Assembly (NCBI RefSeq): GCF_003012735.1
Contig: NZ_PXYI01000003.1
Location: forward strand, 124,001-188,000
DNA: 64,000 nucleotides
Source of the DNA: Allosphingosinicella deserti
Lineage (GTDB): Bacteria > Pseudomonadota > Alphaproteobacteria > Sphingomonadales > Sphingomonadaceae
Reading direction: 5' to 3'
This document shows, piece after piece, positions 51,642 through 61,074 of this stretch. The position numbers were made by a program, and so were the translations under genes. The notes beneath the pieces were generated by a model, which saw only the letters and a program-made list of their open reading frames with translations, did no database searches and was not told the origin of the DNA. Every line of letters begins with the position of its first letter. The first letter of the stretch is position 1.

Positions 51642-51809
51642 CGAACCCGGTTTCCTCGTCTGCGCCATTCGCCTCTGCCTCCCTGAAGTCGACCGGGTTC
51701 GTGCCACGGGTTGCAGCGGCGGTCCACCGGCGGGTGTGAAGTTCACGCTGCCGCCTTATCTCGGCACGCAGAGGCTCGAGAATCGCGGTGGTGCGATTAT
51801 AGAGTGGCC

Positions 51810-52241
51810 ATGCCCAGTCGCGATCTCAGCCTGGCCGTGGTCGGCATGGCGTTCCCCAACAAGGATGGCGGCAATCGCCAGTTCGAAGTGGCGATGTGCA
51901 CGCCGGGCGAACCGGTGAAGCTCGTCCCGGAGCCGACCAACAAGGCCGATCCGGCGGCAGTCGCGGTGTACAGCGCGCGCAACGTCCAGATCGGGTATCT
52001 CACCGCCGAACGATGCGTGTGGATCGGCGGCAAGCTGCGGCAAGGCCAGGAAATCCGCGCGGTTTTCCAGGAAGGCTCCAACAAAGGCGCGGTGATCCGG
52101 GTCAATCTGGACGGTAAGGATCCCGCGCTGCCCGCTCCGCGGTCGTCTTCGGCGCCGATCAACCGCGGGGATCCTGCAGCGGGCCTCGCAGATCCGGACA
52201 GCGGCTTCTGGCCGGACGAGGTCCCGCCCGACGATTGCTGA
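51810..52241 (+). CDS. HIRAN domain protein
   Basis: A 143-residue protein. Residues 5-90 form a HIRAN domain (LAVVGMAFPNKDGGNRQFE, PTNKADPAAVAVYSARNVQIGYL), known from Rad5/HLTF-type enzymes to bind 3' ssDNA ends. Here it stands alone with a disordered, Pro/Asp-rich tail. Probably cytoplasmic and linked to DNA, but partner unknown. Confidence 0.82.
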   Translation: MPSRDLSLAVVGMAFPNKDGGNRQFEVAMCTPGEPVKLVPEPTNKADPAAVAVYSARNVQIGYLTAERCVWIGGKLRQGQEIRAVFQEGSNKGAVIRVNLDGKDPALPAPRSSSAPINRGDPAAGLADPDSGFWPDEVPPDDC

Positions 52242-52273
52242 GGTGCAGCTTCGGGTTGGCCTCCTCTGGGGCG

Positions 52274-53329
52274 TCAGGCCGGCAGCCGAAAGACATCGGC
52301 AACGAGCGCCTTGTTGCCGAGACGGGCAGGCGACGGGCTGTCGCAGATTACCAGGATCTGGCGCGCGCCGTCGGCGTCGTCTTCCCAAAGCGCCAAGCCT
52401 TCGGGATGATCCTCCCCGCGCCCGAACGGAAGCTCGCAGATGCGCTCCGGACGGTGGAGGCGGACGCGGCTGGGATCATGGGGCGGATCGTTGACCCAAT
52501 CGCGCCAGCGGTAGAGCGCGCACGGCCCGCTCAGCCCGGTGGTCGGGCCGGCGAGGATCAGCAGATCGTCCCCGCAGCGTTTGAGATCCCGGATGCCGAG
52601 TCCCTCCAACGCAAGGAGCCGCCGCACCGGCGGCGCGGTGAGGGCGAGCGATCCGGACTTCTTCGCCTGAACCGCAAACTCGATCAGCAATGCGTGGGTT
52701 GCGATCACCGGACCGCGCATGCCGAGCGCAACACGATCGCCGCACACCGCGATCCCCTCGACGTCGATGCCGCCTTCCTTGGCCGGAATGCGCGTGAAAG
52801 GCCGCAGCAGCGGATCGCGCCTGAAGGCTTTGGCCACCGCGTTGCCATGTTTCCCTTGTTTGAGAATTCCCGCGCGCCGCTTCCCGTCCTGGGCGACCGG
52901 CGTCCAGCGCCCGCCCTGCTCGATTAGCGGGATCCGCCCGAGCAAGGCGCGCGGGCGGGTATCCTTGAGGTCGGCGAGATCGTCGAGATCGATGCACCCG
53001 CCGGGCGCCTTCTCCGGCTTAGGCCGCGTACGCGCGTGGCTCCCCACCACCCACAGCCAATTGTCGTCGGCGGCGAGACCCTCGACATCCGCTTCCTCGT
53101 CCGGAAAGGAGACCGGGAGCAGCGCATCGATCGCGAAGCGGCGATGGTCGCTCCAGTCCGTGCCCGACTTTGTCAGCCCTTCGATCTGGGCCTGCTCGTC
53201 GGCCGCCACGAACAAGGTGTGCTCGATCCGGGTGCCGGCGGACAGATTCTCGATCACGTCATCGTCGATGTCGCCGAAGCGGAGGGTGACCCGGGCGGCG
53301 GGCTCGGCAGGTTCGGGCCATGCGCTCAC
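52274..53329 (-). CDS. DUF3616 protein
   Basis: A 351-residue protein with the DUF3616 pattern: DVEGLAADDNWLWVVGSHA, GGIDVEGIAVCGDRVALGMRGP and HPEGLALWED, repeats suggesting a beta-propeller. No signal peptide. Role unknown. Confidence 0.85.
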   Translation of the reverse strand: MSAWPEPAEPAARVTLRFGDIDDDVIENLSAGTRIEHTLFVAADEQAQIEGLTKSGTDWSDHRRFAIDALLPVSFPDEEADVEGLAADDNWLWVVGSHARTRPKPEKAPGGCIDLDDLADLKDTRPRALLGRIPLIEQGGRWTPVAQDGKRRAGILKQGKHGNAVAKAFRRDPLLRPFTRIPAKEGGIDVEGIAVCGDRVALGMRGPVIATHALLIEFAVQAKKSGSLALTAPPVRRLLALEGLGIRDLKRCGDDLLILAGPTTGLSGPCALYRWRDWVNDPPHDPSRVRLHRPERICELPFGRGEDHPEGLALWEDDADGARQILVICDSPSPARLGNKALVADVFRLPA

Positions 53330-53410
53330 GATCTTGTCTCCTCAAACGATGTTGCCGGCCTTCGACCGGCCGGGCAGCGCCATGTTCCACCATGGCTGGA
53401 TGTCCGCGGC

Positions 53411-54154
53411 TCAGCCGCGGCCGGCGAGCTCGCGTGCGTTCTGAAGATAGAGCCGCCCGACCTTCTGCTCTTCGCCGTCGCCGAGCTGGGCATACCAGCG
53501 ACCGGTCTCGTCGCGGCGGAAGCCGGTGACGAAGTCGCGGCGGACGATCGAGGAGCGGTGCAGGCGCACGAAGCGCTCGGGATCGAGCTCCTCCTCCAGC
53601 CGGGCGATGGTGTGATTGATCAGCCAGCTGCGGCTGCCGACGTGGAGACGCATATAGTCGCGCTCGGCGCTGATCCGATCGATGTCGGCGGCGGCGAGGC
53701 GGACCAGGCCGCGCGCCTCCGACACCCAGAATTCCTCGAGGTAGCGCGATTTCTCGGGTGCCGGCTCCGCAGGGCTGTCGTCGTCCAGGCGGGCGCGGAC
53801 CCGCTCGACGGCCTTGCCGAGCCGTTCGCCGGACACCGGCTTCATCAGATAGTCGACCGCCTCGACCTCGAAGGCGGCGACGGCGAAGGTGTCGAAGGCG
53901 GTGACGAAGATCACCAGAGGCGGCTTGTCGAGCGTGCCGAGCGCCCGCGCAACCTCGATGCCGTCCATGGCGGGCATGGCGATGTCGAGCAGCACCGCAT
54001 CGGGCTGCAGCGCCTCGATCAGCCGCAAGGCCGCCGCCCCTTCGGACGCGGTGCCGGCAAGCGCCACTCCGTCGATCCGGGCAAGGAGCAATTGCAGACG
54101 CTCGACCGCGAGCGGTTCGTCGTCGACGATGAGGAAGCGGATACTTTCGGACAT
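53411..54154 (-). CDS. LytTR-family response regulator
   Basis: A 247-residue regulator: receiver domain (LIVDDEPLAVERLQ, phospho-Asp in AVLLDIAMPAMDG, Lys in YLMKPVS) and C-terminal LytTR DNA-binding domain (ISAERDYMRLHVGSRSWL, FVRLHRSSIV). It follows the histidine kinase gene with two-base spacing, so they form one two-component system. Confidence 0.93.
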   Translation of the reverse strand: MSESIRFLIVDDEPLAVERLQLLLARIDGVALAGTASEGAAALRLIEALQPDAVLLDIAMPAMDGIEVARALGTLDKPPLVIFVTAFDTFAVAAFEVEAVDYLMKPVSGERLGKAVERVRARLDDDSPAEPAPEKSRYLEEFWVSEARGLVRLAAADIDRISAERDYMRLHVGSRSWLINHTIARLEEELDPERFVRLHRSSIVRRDFVTGFRRDETGRWYAQLGDGEEQKVGRLYLQNARELAGRG

Positions 54155-54156
54155 GT

Positions 54157-55257
54157 TCACTCTAAAGGCATGGCGATGGTGACGCGATAGCCGCCGTTGG
54201 GCAAGCCTTCGTGGCTGCATTCGGCCTCGCGCCCGAAGCGGGCCGCCAGTCGGTCGCAGACGTTGGCGAGGCCGACTCCGGTGCCGTGCATTACGGCGGC
54301 GCTCGGATCGGGCCCGCGATCATTCTCGATCCGCACCACCAGCCGGCCGCCTTCCTCGACGGCTTCGATGGTCAGGGTGACCTGCTCGGTGGTGCGGGCG
54401 ACGCCGTGCTTGATCGCGTTCTCGACAATCGGCTGGAGGATCAGCGGCGGCACCGGCACCTGCTCCAGCGCCTTGGGCACCCGGACCTCGACCCGGAGGC
54501 GGTGGGGGAATCGCACCTTCTCGATGTCGAGGTAGAGCAACTGGAACTTGATCTCCTCGGCCAGGCTGATGTTCTCGGTCGGATCGATCGACAGGCTCGC
54601 CCGGAAGAAGGTGGAGAGGCCGACGATCATGTTCTCGGCCTCGTCCTCGCGCCGCGACAGGACCAGCGAAGAGAGGGAATTGAGCGTGTTGAACAGGAAA
54701 TGCGGGTTCACCTGATAGCGCAGCGCGCGCAGCTGCGCGGCATGGGCGTCGCGCTCGGCGCGCGAGGCCCGGCGCTCGGCATTACGCAACTGCACCGAGG
54801 AGCTGATCGCCAGATACAGGCTCGCCCAGGCGGCGAAGAAGAAATACCAGGTGACGAGGCCGTCGGCGATCAGGCGTGCGACGCGGGCGTCGGAGGGCGG
54901 CTGCATCGGCTTGGCCGGCGCGGTCGTGGTGGCGGACGACGATCTCGGCAGCGGCTGATACAGCATGAAAGCGAGGTTGAAGGTCGAGAAAATCGCCGCG
55001 GCGGGCACGCAGGCGATGGCGGCGGCGATCACCTTGATCCGGATGCTCTCGGCCGCGGCGCGGCGCAGGACCAGGTAGACGAGGAAGGTGAGGATCACGC
55101 CGATCAGGCAGCCCGCGGCGCGATATTGCAGCGCGTGGAAATTCTCCTCGAGCAGCGCCATGCGCAGCACGATGGTGGCAAGGTAGAAGAGCCAGAAGCC
55201 GCCGATCGTCGCCGCGGCGAGCGGGAGATCGGGCAGGCGGGCGCGGAGCGGTGTCAC
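54157..55257 (-). CDS. LytS-type sensor histidine kinase
   Basis: A 366-residue inner-membrane kinase from GTG 55257 (GAGG upstream). Four hydrophobic helices (residues 12-150) lead to a coiled coil and the His_kinase motif LRYQVNPHFLFNTLNSLSSL, then HATPase signatures PIVENAIKHG and GTGVGLANV. There is no separate sensor domain, so the membrane region probably does the sensing. Partner of the LytTR regulator. Confidence 0.92.
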   Translation of the reverse strand: MTPLRARLPDLPLAAATIGGFWLFYLATIVLRMALLEENFHALQYRAAGCLIGVILTFLVYLVLRRAAAESIRIKVIAAAIACVPAAAIFSTFNLAFMLYQPLPRSSSATTTAPAKPMQPPSDARVARLIADGLVTWYFFFAAWASLYLAISSSVQLRNAERRASRAERDAHAAQLRALRYQVNPHFLFNTLNSLSSLVLSRREDEAENMIVGLSTFFRASLSIDPTENISLAEEIKFQLLYLDIEKVRFPHRLRVEVRVPKALEQVPVPPLILQPIVENAIKHGVARTTEQVTLTIEAVEEGGRLVVRIENDRGPDPSAAVMHGTGVGLANVCDRLAARFGREAECSHEGLPNGGYRVTIAMPLE

Positions 55258-55670
55258 GCGGCCTCGATCCGGTCGGGCCGGCTCCGGGCGAGCGCGTTCC
55301 CGTCGAGCGCTTCCCTCGCGCAAACCACGACGCGCACCTCGGCACTGATCACCCCATGTTCCATGGTATTCACCGATGTCGCCCCGATCGGATCCGGGAT
55401 ACGCATTTGCGACATTCGGCAAGTGCCCCGAGCACAATTTGTGTGGAAAAGATCGTTACGAAGGCGTTTGGATCCCATGTTTCCGCGATTTCCTGGCGTC
55501 TTCTGTGGCGTCGATGTGACACTCCTGAGACGCTGCCGCCCCTTGGTCAACATTCTCGTTGCGGTGCGGCGAGAACTTTGGTCCATTTACGGTGGGGAAC
55601 GGAGGCGTTGGTTAAGCGGCCTGTAAGAGTTTCGGCCGCATATTCTCCGTCGGGTAGAAGGAGCGGGAAC
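55258..55670. other. Intergenic stretch upstream of the two-component system
   Basis: About 410 bp between divergent genes. It should hold promoters for both sides. No gene, hairpin or repeat stands out. Confidence 0.5.
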
Positions 55671-56219
55671 ATGGCGACGAATACGAAGCCGGCTCACGGG
55701 GCGTTGACCCTGGTCGAAATGAAGGAATTTGCGGGCTTTCCGGCAGCGACGCAGCGTTATATCCGCCGCGCGCTCGATGTCGGTCTCGGCCGGCGCGATG
55801 CGATCCGCCGCTGGTCGCGCGACGTTGGCGAGGCCGCCAGCATCCGCGCCCAGGAGCGCATGTACCGCCGGCTCGAACATATCCGAACCAATGTGCCGGA
55901 CGACAGCGGACTCGATGAGATGGAGCCGCTAATGGGCCCCCTGATCACCGTCACCGCCTTCGATCTCGGCCAGGAGCGGCTTCCCGATTTTGCGTCGTAC
56001 CGCTTCCTGTACGAGCGTCTGATCGGCGCCGCGGTGCGTCCGTGGCTGCCCGGTGCCTTCTGCGCTGCCGCAGCGCTGCCGCACCTCCACCCGGAGCGTC
56101 GCCGCACTCTGCTGCAGTCGATCAGCGAAGCCGCGGCGACCGCGCCGGGCTGGTCGAACCGCGAGCCCGCCTTCTTCCCGGAATGGGTCGACAAGATCGA
56201 CGTGACCGTCGAGGGCTGA
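55671..56219 (+). CDS. Hypothetical protein
   Basis: A 182-residue cytoplasmic protein from ATG 55671 behind AAGGAGCGGG. Basic helical N-terminus (MKEFAGFPAATQRYIRRAL), then acidic and aromatic regions. No family recognised. A bidirectional terminator follows at 56319. Confidence 0.65.
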   Translation: MATNTKPAHGALTLVEMKEFAGFPAATQRYIRRALDVGLGRRDAIRRWSRDVGEAASIRAQERMYRRLEHIRTNVPDDSGLDEMEPLMGPLITVTAFDLGQERLPDFASYRFLYERLIGAAVRPWLPGAFCAAAALPHLHPERRRTLLQSISEAAATAPGWSNREPAFFPEWVDKIDVTVEG

Positions 56220-56318
56220 GCCTTCCAACATGCACGAACCAGGACGGCGGGGCTTCGGCTCCGCCGCTTTCGTTTGCGAACGGCCCGCCGGCTTCGCGGC
56301 GGAAATACGCTGGGCAGC

Positions 56319-56353
56319 AAAAAGCCCGCTCCGGCAGGCCGGGCGGGCTTTTT
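56319..56353. terminator. Bidirectional rho-independent terminator
   Basis: AAAAAGCCCGC and GCGGGCTTTTT form an 11-bp perfect stem around a 13-base GC-rich loop. T-runs exist on both strands, so it ends the plus-strand gene at 56219 and the minus-strand 26-residue gene at 56385. Confidence 0.88.
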
Positions 56354-56384
56354 CAACGAGCGGGTCATTCCGCTCGAACGGCAA

Positions 56385-56465
56385 TTACATCCCGATGATG
56401 ACGACCGAGACGTAAACGAGGCCGAGGGTCACGCCCGAAAGCGCGCCCGTAAGACGCTGTACCAT
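56385..56465 (-). CDS. 26-residue single-span membrane peptide
   Basis: ATG 56465 to TAA 56385, preceded by AAGGGA. The product begins MVQRLTGALSGVTLGL and continues VYVSVVIIGM, one hydrophobic helix with a positive N-terminus. It has its own promoter (56494-56521) and terminator (56319-56353), so the unit is complete and is likely a true small-protein gene. Confidence 0.65.
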   Translation of the reverse strand: MVQRLTGALSGVTLGLVYVSVVIIGM

Positions 56466-56493
56466 GTTGATTTCCCTTGTTTTGATGCAGTGC

Positions 56494-56521
56494 AGCATAA
56501 CAGGATGAGCAGATAAGTCAA
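56494..56521 (-). promoter_or_regulatory. Sigma70-type promoter for the 26-residue gene
   Basis: TTGACT, 16-base spacer, TATGCT on the minus strand, about 29 bp upstream of the ATG at 56465. AT-rich relative to surroundings. Confidence 0.6.
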
Positions 56522-56549
56522 CTGAATTGGTTGACATTAGCATTCCTAC

Positions 56550-57548
56550 CTATGCGCGCGTCAAGTTTTCCGACCCTGGGGTGGCCTGGCCGTTCCGCGC
56601 GGCGCGTGACCGAAGCTCGCGGGGGCCGGCACCGTAAGCGCGCCGGATCAGGACGCGGAGCGTCGAGGGCTCGGCATAGCCGACTTGCCGCGCGACCTCC
56701 TCGACCGGAAGGCGGGTGGTCTCGATCAGCTCGATCGCCCGCTCCACCCTGACCCGCTGAAGGAACTGGATCGGCGAGAGCCCGGTGGTGCGCTGGACCC
56801 GACGGGCGAAGGTGCGTGGCGACACGCCGACCGCCGCGGCGATCTCGTTGACATTGGTGCCGCGCTCGAGCGCGGCGCGGGCCCAGGCGGCGGCACGGAC
56901 AACCTTGTCGTCACCGGCAGCGAGCAGGCCGATGGCCATATAGGGCGTCTGCGATCGGCGCTCGTCGAGCACCATGATGCGGGCGCAGCGCTCCGCGATC
57001 TCACTGCCGGCGAAACGGGCGACGATCCCGACCATCAGATCCATCTGGGCCATGGCGGCGCCGGCGGTGGTGAAGGCACCGTCCGAGAGCACCAGTTCAG
57101 CCGTGTCCAGCCGAACGCGGGGGAACAGATCGCGGCAGACCGGTGGGAGCCACCAGGCGGTGGTGGCGCGGCGTCCGTCGAGCAGGCCGCTGCTGGCGAG
57201 CAGCAGGGTACCGGTGCACGAACTTGCGATGTGGGCGCCGGCCCCTGCGGCGCGGACGAGCGCGAGCCGCGCTTCCTCCGCGTCGGCTTCGTTCAGCCGC
57301 TGCGCGATCGATGGCGCCTTGGAGAGTCCCTGCGCCGGAACCAGAACCAGCTCGGGCGCGTGCGGCGACGGCGGGGCCTGATCGACGAACGCCGCGAAAT
57401 GTGGCGCGCCTGAGCCGAACAGCCGGATCTCGAACGGGGCCGGGCGGGCGGCCTGGGTGCAGAGGCGGTTGGCGTAGGTGAGCACGTCGAGCGTGATCGT
57501 TACGCTCGACGGCATCGCTCCGGCCAGGGTGATGATCGTCGTGCGCAT
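56550..57548 (-). CDS. GlxA-family transcriptional regulator
   Basis: A 332-residue regulator: N-terminal DJ-1/PfpI-like domain (LVLVPAQG, HIASSCTGTLLLASSGLL) with the Cys of the class, and C-terminal AraC-type HTH (NEIAAAVGVSPRTFARRVQRTTG, VEEVARQVGYAEPSTL). GGAGGAAG precedes the ATG at 57548. It follows the cupin gene by 46 bp in the same orientation. Confidence 0.92.
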   Translation of the reverse strand: MRTTIITLAGAMPSSVTITLDVLTYANRLCTQAARPAPFEIRLFGSGAPHFAAFVDQAPPSPHAPELVLVPAQGLSKAPSIAQRLNEADAEEARLALVRAAGAGAHIASSCTGTLLLASSGLLDGRRATTAWWLPPVCRDLFPRVRLDTAELVLSDGAFTTAGAAMAQMDLMVGIVARFAGSEIAERCARIMVLDERRSQTPYMAIGLLAAGDDKVVRAAAWARAALERGTNVNEIAAAVGVSPRTFARRVQRTTGLSPIQFLQRVRVERAIELIETTRLPVEEVARQVGYAEPSTLRVLIRRAYGAGPRELRSRAARNGQATPGSENLTRA

Positions 57549-57594
57549 AGCTCTTCCTCCCTGCGCCAATCGCCCCCATTTCGCCGCGAGGCCG

Positions 57595-58086
57595 TCAATA
57601 GGGATCGCCATTCTTGTGCCGGAACAGCCAGCCCTGGTCCGTCCGCACCGCCTCCAGATCGTCGTCCGGGTAGATGCCGGAATCGCCGGGCAGGCGGTCG
57701 CCGACTTCGAGGTAGCAGGCCTCGGCGGCGGAGCGGTTGACGAGGTGGTGGGCGGTACCGCCGGCGGGAAAGCCGACGCACATCCCGGGATGCAGCAGCT
57801 GCTCGCCACCATCGTCGACGAGGACGATCTCGCCGGAGAGGACGTAGACGAACTCGTCCTGCACGCTGTGGCGGTGGTGGACCGAGGAGGCGCTGCCGGG
57901 CCCCAGCGTCACGAGATTGATGCCGATATTGGCGAGCCCGAACGCATCGCCCAGCCGGCGCTTGATCCGGCCCTTCACCCGCGCGGCGAAGGGCTCCGGA
58001 TAATGGGACCCCTGTGTCGGTGGGATGTCGAGCGCGAACCGTGCCGCGCCGGTGCTCCCGTCCGCAGACGATGAACGGATTGGCAT
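57595..58086 (-). CDS. Cupin domain protein
   Basis: A 163-residue cupin with GSASSVHHRHSVQDEFVYVLSGE (metal-binding His/His/Glu) and FPAGGTAHHLVN (fourth His). Likely a sugar or small-molecule enzyme or binding protein. In an operon ahead of the GlxA-type regulator; shares a divergent region with a second cupin gene. Confidence 0.88.
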   Translation of the reverse strand: MPIRSSSADGSTGAARFALDIPPTQGSHYPEPFAARVKGRIKRRLGDAFGLANIGINLVTLGPGSASSVHHRHSVQDEFVYVLSGEIVLVDDGGEQLLHPGMCVGFPAGGTAHHLVNRSAAEACYLEVGDRLPGDSGIYPDDDLEAVRTDQGWLFRHKNGDPY

Positions 58087-58140
58087 GAGCCGATCCTAAA
58101 GGTTCGGCGCGGCTCCACAAGCGGCGGATCGGACGTCGAT

Positions 58141-58182
58141 CGAGGATATCTCGCCACCTGATGTTTTGGCGAGATATCCTCG
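58141..58182. promoter_or_regulatory. Perfect 16-bp inverted repeat between two cupin genes
   Basis: CGAGGATATCTCGCCA and TGGCGAGATATCCTCG are exact complements separated by ten bases. The site is 55 bp from the minus-strand cupin start and 79 bp from the plus-strand cupin start. It is well placed for a shared operator; there is no T-run, so it is not a terminator. Confidence 0.6.
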
Positions 58183-58260
58183 TACTTCGGCGAGCGCCGC
58201 ACTGGCCCGGCCCTCACCGCCGCGCCCATTGTTCGCAGGAACCACGATGGGAGAGACGGG

Positions 58261-58629
58261 ATGGCGGAGCGCGGACCGGTGAAGATCGACCTTCATGCGA
58301 AACTGGACTCGTTCACCGAGCGATGGGCGCCCAAGATCGTGGCGCGCTACAACGACAATGAGGTCCGTCTCGTCCGCACCGAGGGCGAGTGGGTCTGGCA
58401 CAAGCATGACGAGACCGACGAGCTGTTCCTGATCCTCGATGGCGAGTTCGACATGGATTTCCGCGACCGGACGATGACCGTGCGGACCGGCGAATTGCTG
58501 ATCGTTCCGCGCGGCACCGAGCACCGCCCGGCCGCGCGCCGCGGCGAGGTCAAGCTGCTGCTCATCGATCCCGACGGCACGCCGAACACCGGCGACGTTG
58601 CCACGGCCACCCGGGCGGTCGAGCTGTGA
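58261..58629 (+). CDS. Small cupin protein
   Basis: A 122-residue single cupin: VWHKHDETDELFLILDGE (His, His, Glu) and PRGTEHRPAA (last His) bind a metal. Family with mannose-6-phosphate isomerase-like fold. It shares the regulatory region with the divergent cupin-GlxA unit. Confidence 0.88.
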   Translation: MAERGPVKIDLHAKLDSFTERWAPKIVARYNDNEVRLVRTEGEWVWHKHDETDELFLILDGEFDMDFRDRTMTVRTGELLIVPRGTEHRPAARRGEVKLLLIDPDGTPNTGDVATATRAVEL

Positions 58630-58660
58630 GTCGCCTTGTCGCTGTGACACTGACCGCAAT

Positions 58661-60052
58661 CTAAAGGGCGTCGAGCAGGTCCCGGGCGAAGATCGAGAGG
58701 GTGTCGTCGCGCGCGCCCATGATGATGATACGATCACCGGGCGCGGCAAGGGCGCGGAGGCGCTCGCCGCAGGCGGCGCGATCGGGAATGTGTTCGGCGA
58801 GCCTGCCGGCGGCGCGCACCGCGTCGACGATGTCGGCGCTGGTCACCGCGCGATCGACGGTGCCGCCGAAATAGACCGGATCGGGCATCACCAGCACATC
58901 GCCGTCGGCCAGATTTTCGGCGAAGCAGGCGACCAGCGCATCTTTCATCACCTTCAACGGCCCGTAGCCGTGCGGCTGGAACAGCACCAGCAGCCGGCCC
59001 GGAAAGGCGTGAAGGGTCTTGAGCGTCGCTGCGATCTTGTCGGGATTGTGCCCGAAATCGTCGATTACGCTGACCCCTTCGCGCGTGCCGACCACGTCGA
59101 ACCGGCGCCTGAGGCCGCTGAAGCCGGCGAGCGCCTCCGCCGCGCGGGCGATCGGCACGCCCGCGGCGCGCACCGCGGCCAAGGCGGCGAGGGCGTTGGC
59201 CGCATTGTGCCGTCCGGGCACCTGGAGGCGCAGCGGGATCGTCTCGCCGCCCGCCCGGACGATGAGCGAGACCGCGAGCGGCGCTTCCTCGATGTCGGTG
59301 CCGAACAGATCGGCACCTTCGTCGATCAGGCTGAAGGTCACGCGCCGGCCAGCCTCGATCCGCTCGCCGAGCAAGCGCGTTTCCGGATCGTCGAGGTTGA
59401 GCACGGCCGTGCCCGCACGGGTGAGGAAGCCGAGGAACAGGGTGCGCAGCTCGTCCATCGTCTTGTGATCGAGGCTGACATTGTTGAGCACCGCGATCGC
59501 TGGCCGGTAGAGCGCGATCGATCCGTCGCTCTCGTCGACTTCGCTGACGAAGGCGCCGCCGCGGCCGGCAAGGGCGCTTGCGAACGGAGTGTCGGCGGTG
59601 ACAAAATTCTTCATCACTGCGCCGTTCATCACGGTAGGCTCGAGGCCCGCTTGATGGAGGATCCAGGCGATCATCCCGGTGACCGTGGATTTGCCGCTGG
59701 TGCCGGCGACTCCGATCGACAGCGGCGCTTCGTTGAACAAAGCGGCGAGAAGCTGGGGACGGCTCACTTGCCGCGCGCCGATCCGCCGCGCCGCCTGGAC
59801 GTCCGGCACCGTCTCCTCGACCGCCGCCGAGGTGACCAGGATCTGGTCCGCGCTGGTGATCCCGCTGCCGTCCTGGGGAAACAGGCCGATGCCCTGCCGC
59901 GCGAGGAAGGCGAACTTGTCGCCGAGCCGGCCCTGATCGAGCGATCGGTCGGAGCCCGCCACCTCGGCACCCTGCGCACGGACGATGCCGGCCAAAGGCA
60001 GCATGCCGCTGCCCCCGATGCCGCAGAAGAAATAGGATTTGGTATCGGCCAT
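58661..60052 (-). CDS. MurC/Mpl-like Mur ligase
   Basis: A 463-residue Mur ligase: N-terminal UDP-binding domain ([16 protein letters not shown]), ATP loop [14 protein letters not shown], and [17 protein letters not shown] in the C-terminal domain. It is close in length to Mpl, which attaches recycled tripeptide to UDP-MurNAc. The divergent LD-carboxypeptidase gene supports a recycling role over de novo MurC, but the two cannot be separated by eye. Confidence 0.85.
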   Translation of the reverse strand: MADTKSYFFCGIGGSGMLPLAGIVRAQGAEVAGSDRSLDQGRLGDKFAFLARQGIGLFPQDGSGITSADQILVTSAAVEETVPDVQAARRIGARQVSRPQLLAALFNEAPLSIGVAGTSGKSTVTGMIAWILHQAGLEPTVMNGAVMKNFVTADTPFASALAGRGGAFVSEVDESDGSIALYRPAIAVLNNVSLDHKTMDELRTLFLGFLTRAGTAVLNLDDPETRLLGERIEAGRRVTFSLIDEGADLFGTDIEEAPLAVSLIVRAGGETIPLRLQVPGRHNAANALAALAAVRAAGVPIARAAEALAGFSGLRRRFDVVGTREGVSVIDDFGHNPDKIAATLKTLHAFPGRLLVLFQPHGYGPLKVMKDALVACFAENLADGDVLVMPDPVYFGGTVDRAVTSADIVDAVRAAGRLAEHIPDRAACGERLRALAAPGDRIIIMGARDDTLSIFARDLLDAL

Positions 60053-60133
60053 GCGCCCGCCCTATTGACCTTCGCCGGGCTTTTCAAACGGCTGTGACGT
60101 TTCGAGCGCGCCGGACGCGCATAGGGAGGGGGA

Positions 60134-60964
60134 ATGCGGATCGGAGTGGTGGCGCCGAGCACGCCGATCAGGGCGGAGGTGGCGGAGCGGGTCGCGGCGA
60201 TTGCGGCGGAGAGCTTTCCAGAGGCGGAGCTGGTCTTCCACCCGCAATGCTTCCTCGCCTACGGCCATTTCGCCGGTGACGACCGGGTGCGCGCCGCCGC
60301 CTTCGCAGACTATGCCTGCGATTCCGGCTTCGACGCGATCTGGTTCGCCCGCGGCGGTTACGGATCGTGCCGCATCGCCGAGGAGGTGATCGAGCAGCTT
60401 GCCGGCAATGCCGCCGCCCGCGACAAGACCTATCTCGGCTATAGCGACGCCGGCTTCGTGCTCGCCGGCCTGTACCGCGCCGGCTTTCCGCACATCGTCC
60501 ACGGTCCAATGGCCAACGAGCTGCGCCGCGAGGGCGGCGAGGCGGCGGTGCGGCGGTCGCTCGCCTGGTTGGTGCGCCGCGATGCCGGGGCGCTCGAACC
60601 GGGGCTCGGATCCGATCCGGTCGCCGCGTTCAACATCACCGTGCTCAGCCAGCTGCTCGGCACCAGCCTGCAGCCCGATCTCGCCGGGCATGTGCTGCTG
60701 CTCGAGGACGTGTCCGAATATATGTACAGCATCGACCGATCGATGTTCCACATCACCAGCAATCCCGGCATTCGCCGGATCGCCGGGATCCGGCTCGGCC
60801 GGGTCAGCAACGTGCCGGTCAACGAACCCGATTTCGGCGCCGACGAGGAGCAGGTCGTGCGCTATTGGTGTGCCCGCGCCGGCATCGCCTATCAGGGCGC
60901 GGCCGACGTCGGCCACGATTCTGCCAACAAGGTCGTACCGTTCGGCCGGGCTGATCCAGGTTAG
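60134..60964 (+). CDS. LD-carboxypeptidase (S66 family)
   Basis: A 276-residue cytoplasmic S66 peptidase. The nucleophile Ser is in YLGYSDAGFV; the Glu follows in LLLEDVSEY and the His in VGHDSANKVVPFG. LdcA-type enzymes cut the terminal D-Ala from recycled tetrapeptide, the step before Mpl ligation. Divergent from the Mur ligase. Confidence 0.9.
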   Translation: MRIGVVAPSTPIRAEVAERVAAIAAESFPEAELVFHPQCFLAYGHFAGDDRVRAAAFADYACDSGFDAIWFARGGYGSCRIAEEVIEQLAGNAAARDKTYLGYSDAGFVLAGLYRAGFPHIVHGPMANELRREGGEAAVRRSLAWLVRRDAGALEPGLGSDPVAAFNITVLSQLLGTSLQPDLAGHVLLLEDVSEYMYSIDRSMFHITSNPGIRRIAGIRLGRVSNVPVNEPDFGADEEQVVRYWCARAGIAYQGAADVGHDSANKVVPFGRADPG

Positions 60965-61074
60965 ACTCGCGGCGAAGCGGCCTTTGGGAACGCCGTGACG
61001 CGCGCTCTCTCAGAATCGCTTGCACTCGCCGCGCGTTTGGGGCTTATCGATCCACGCACCACAGGGAGGGTATT

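Noticed and set aside
54211-55626. Long plus-strand frame over the histidine kinase
   Set aside because: Antisense of a protein with full kinase motifs.
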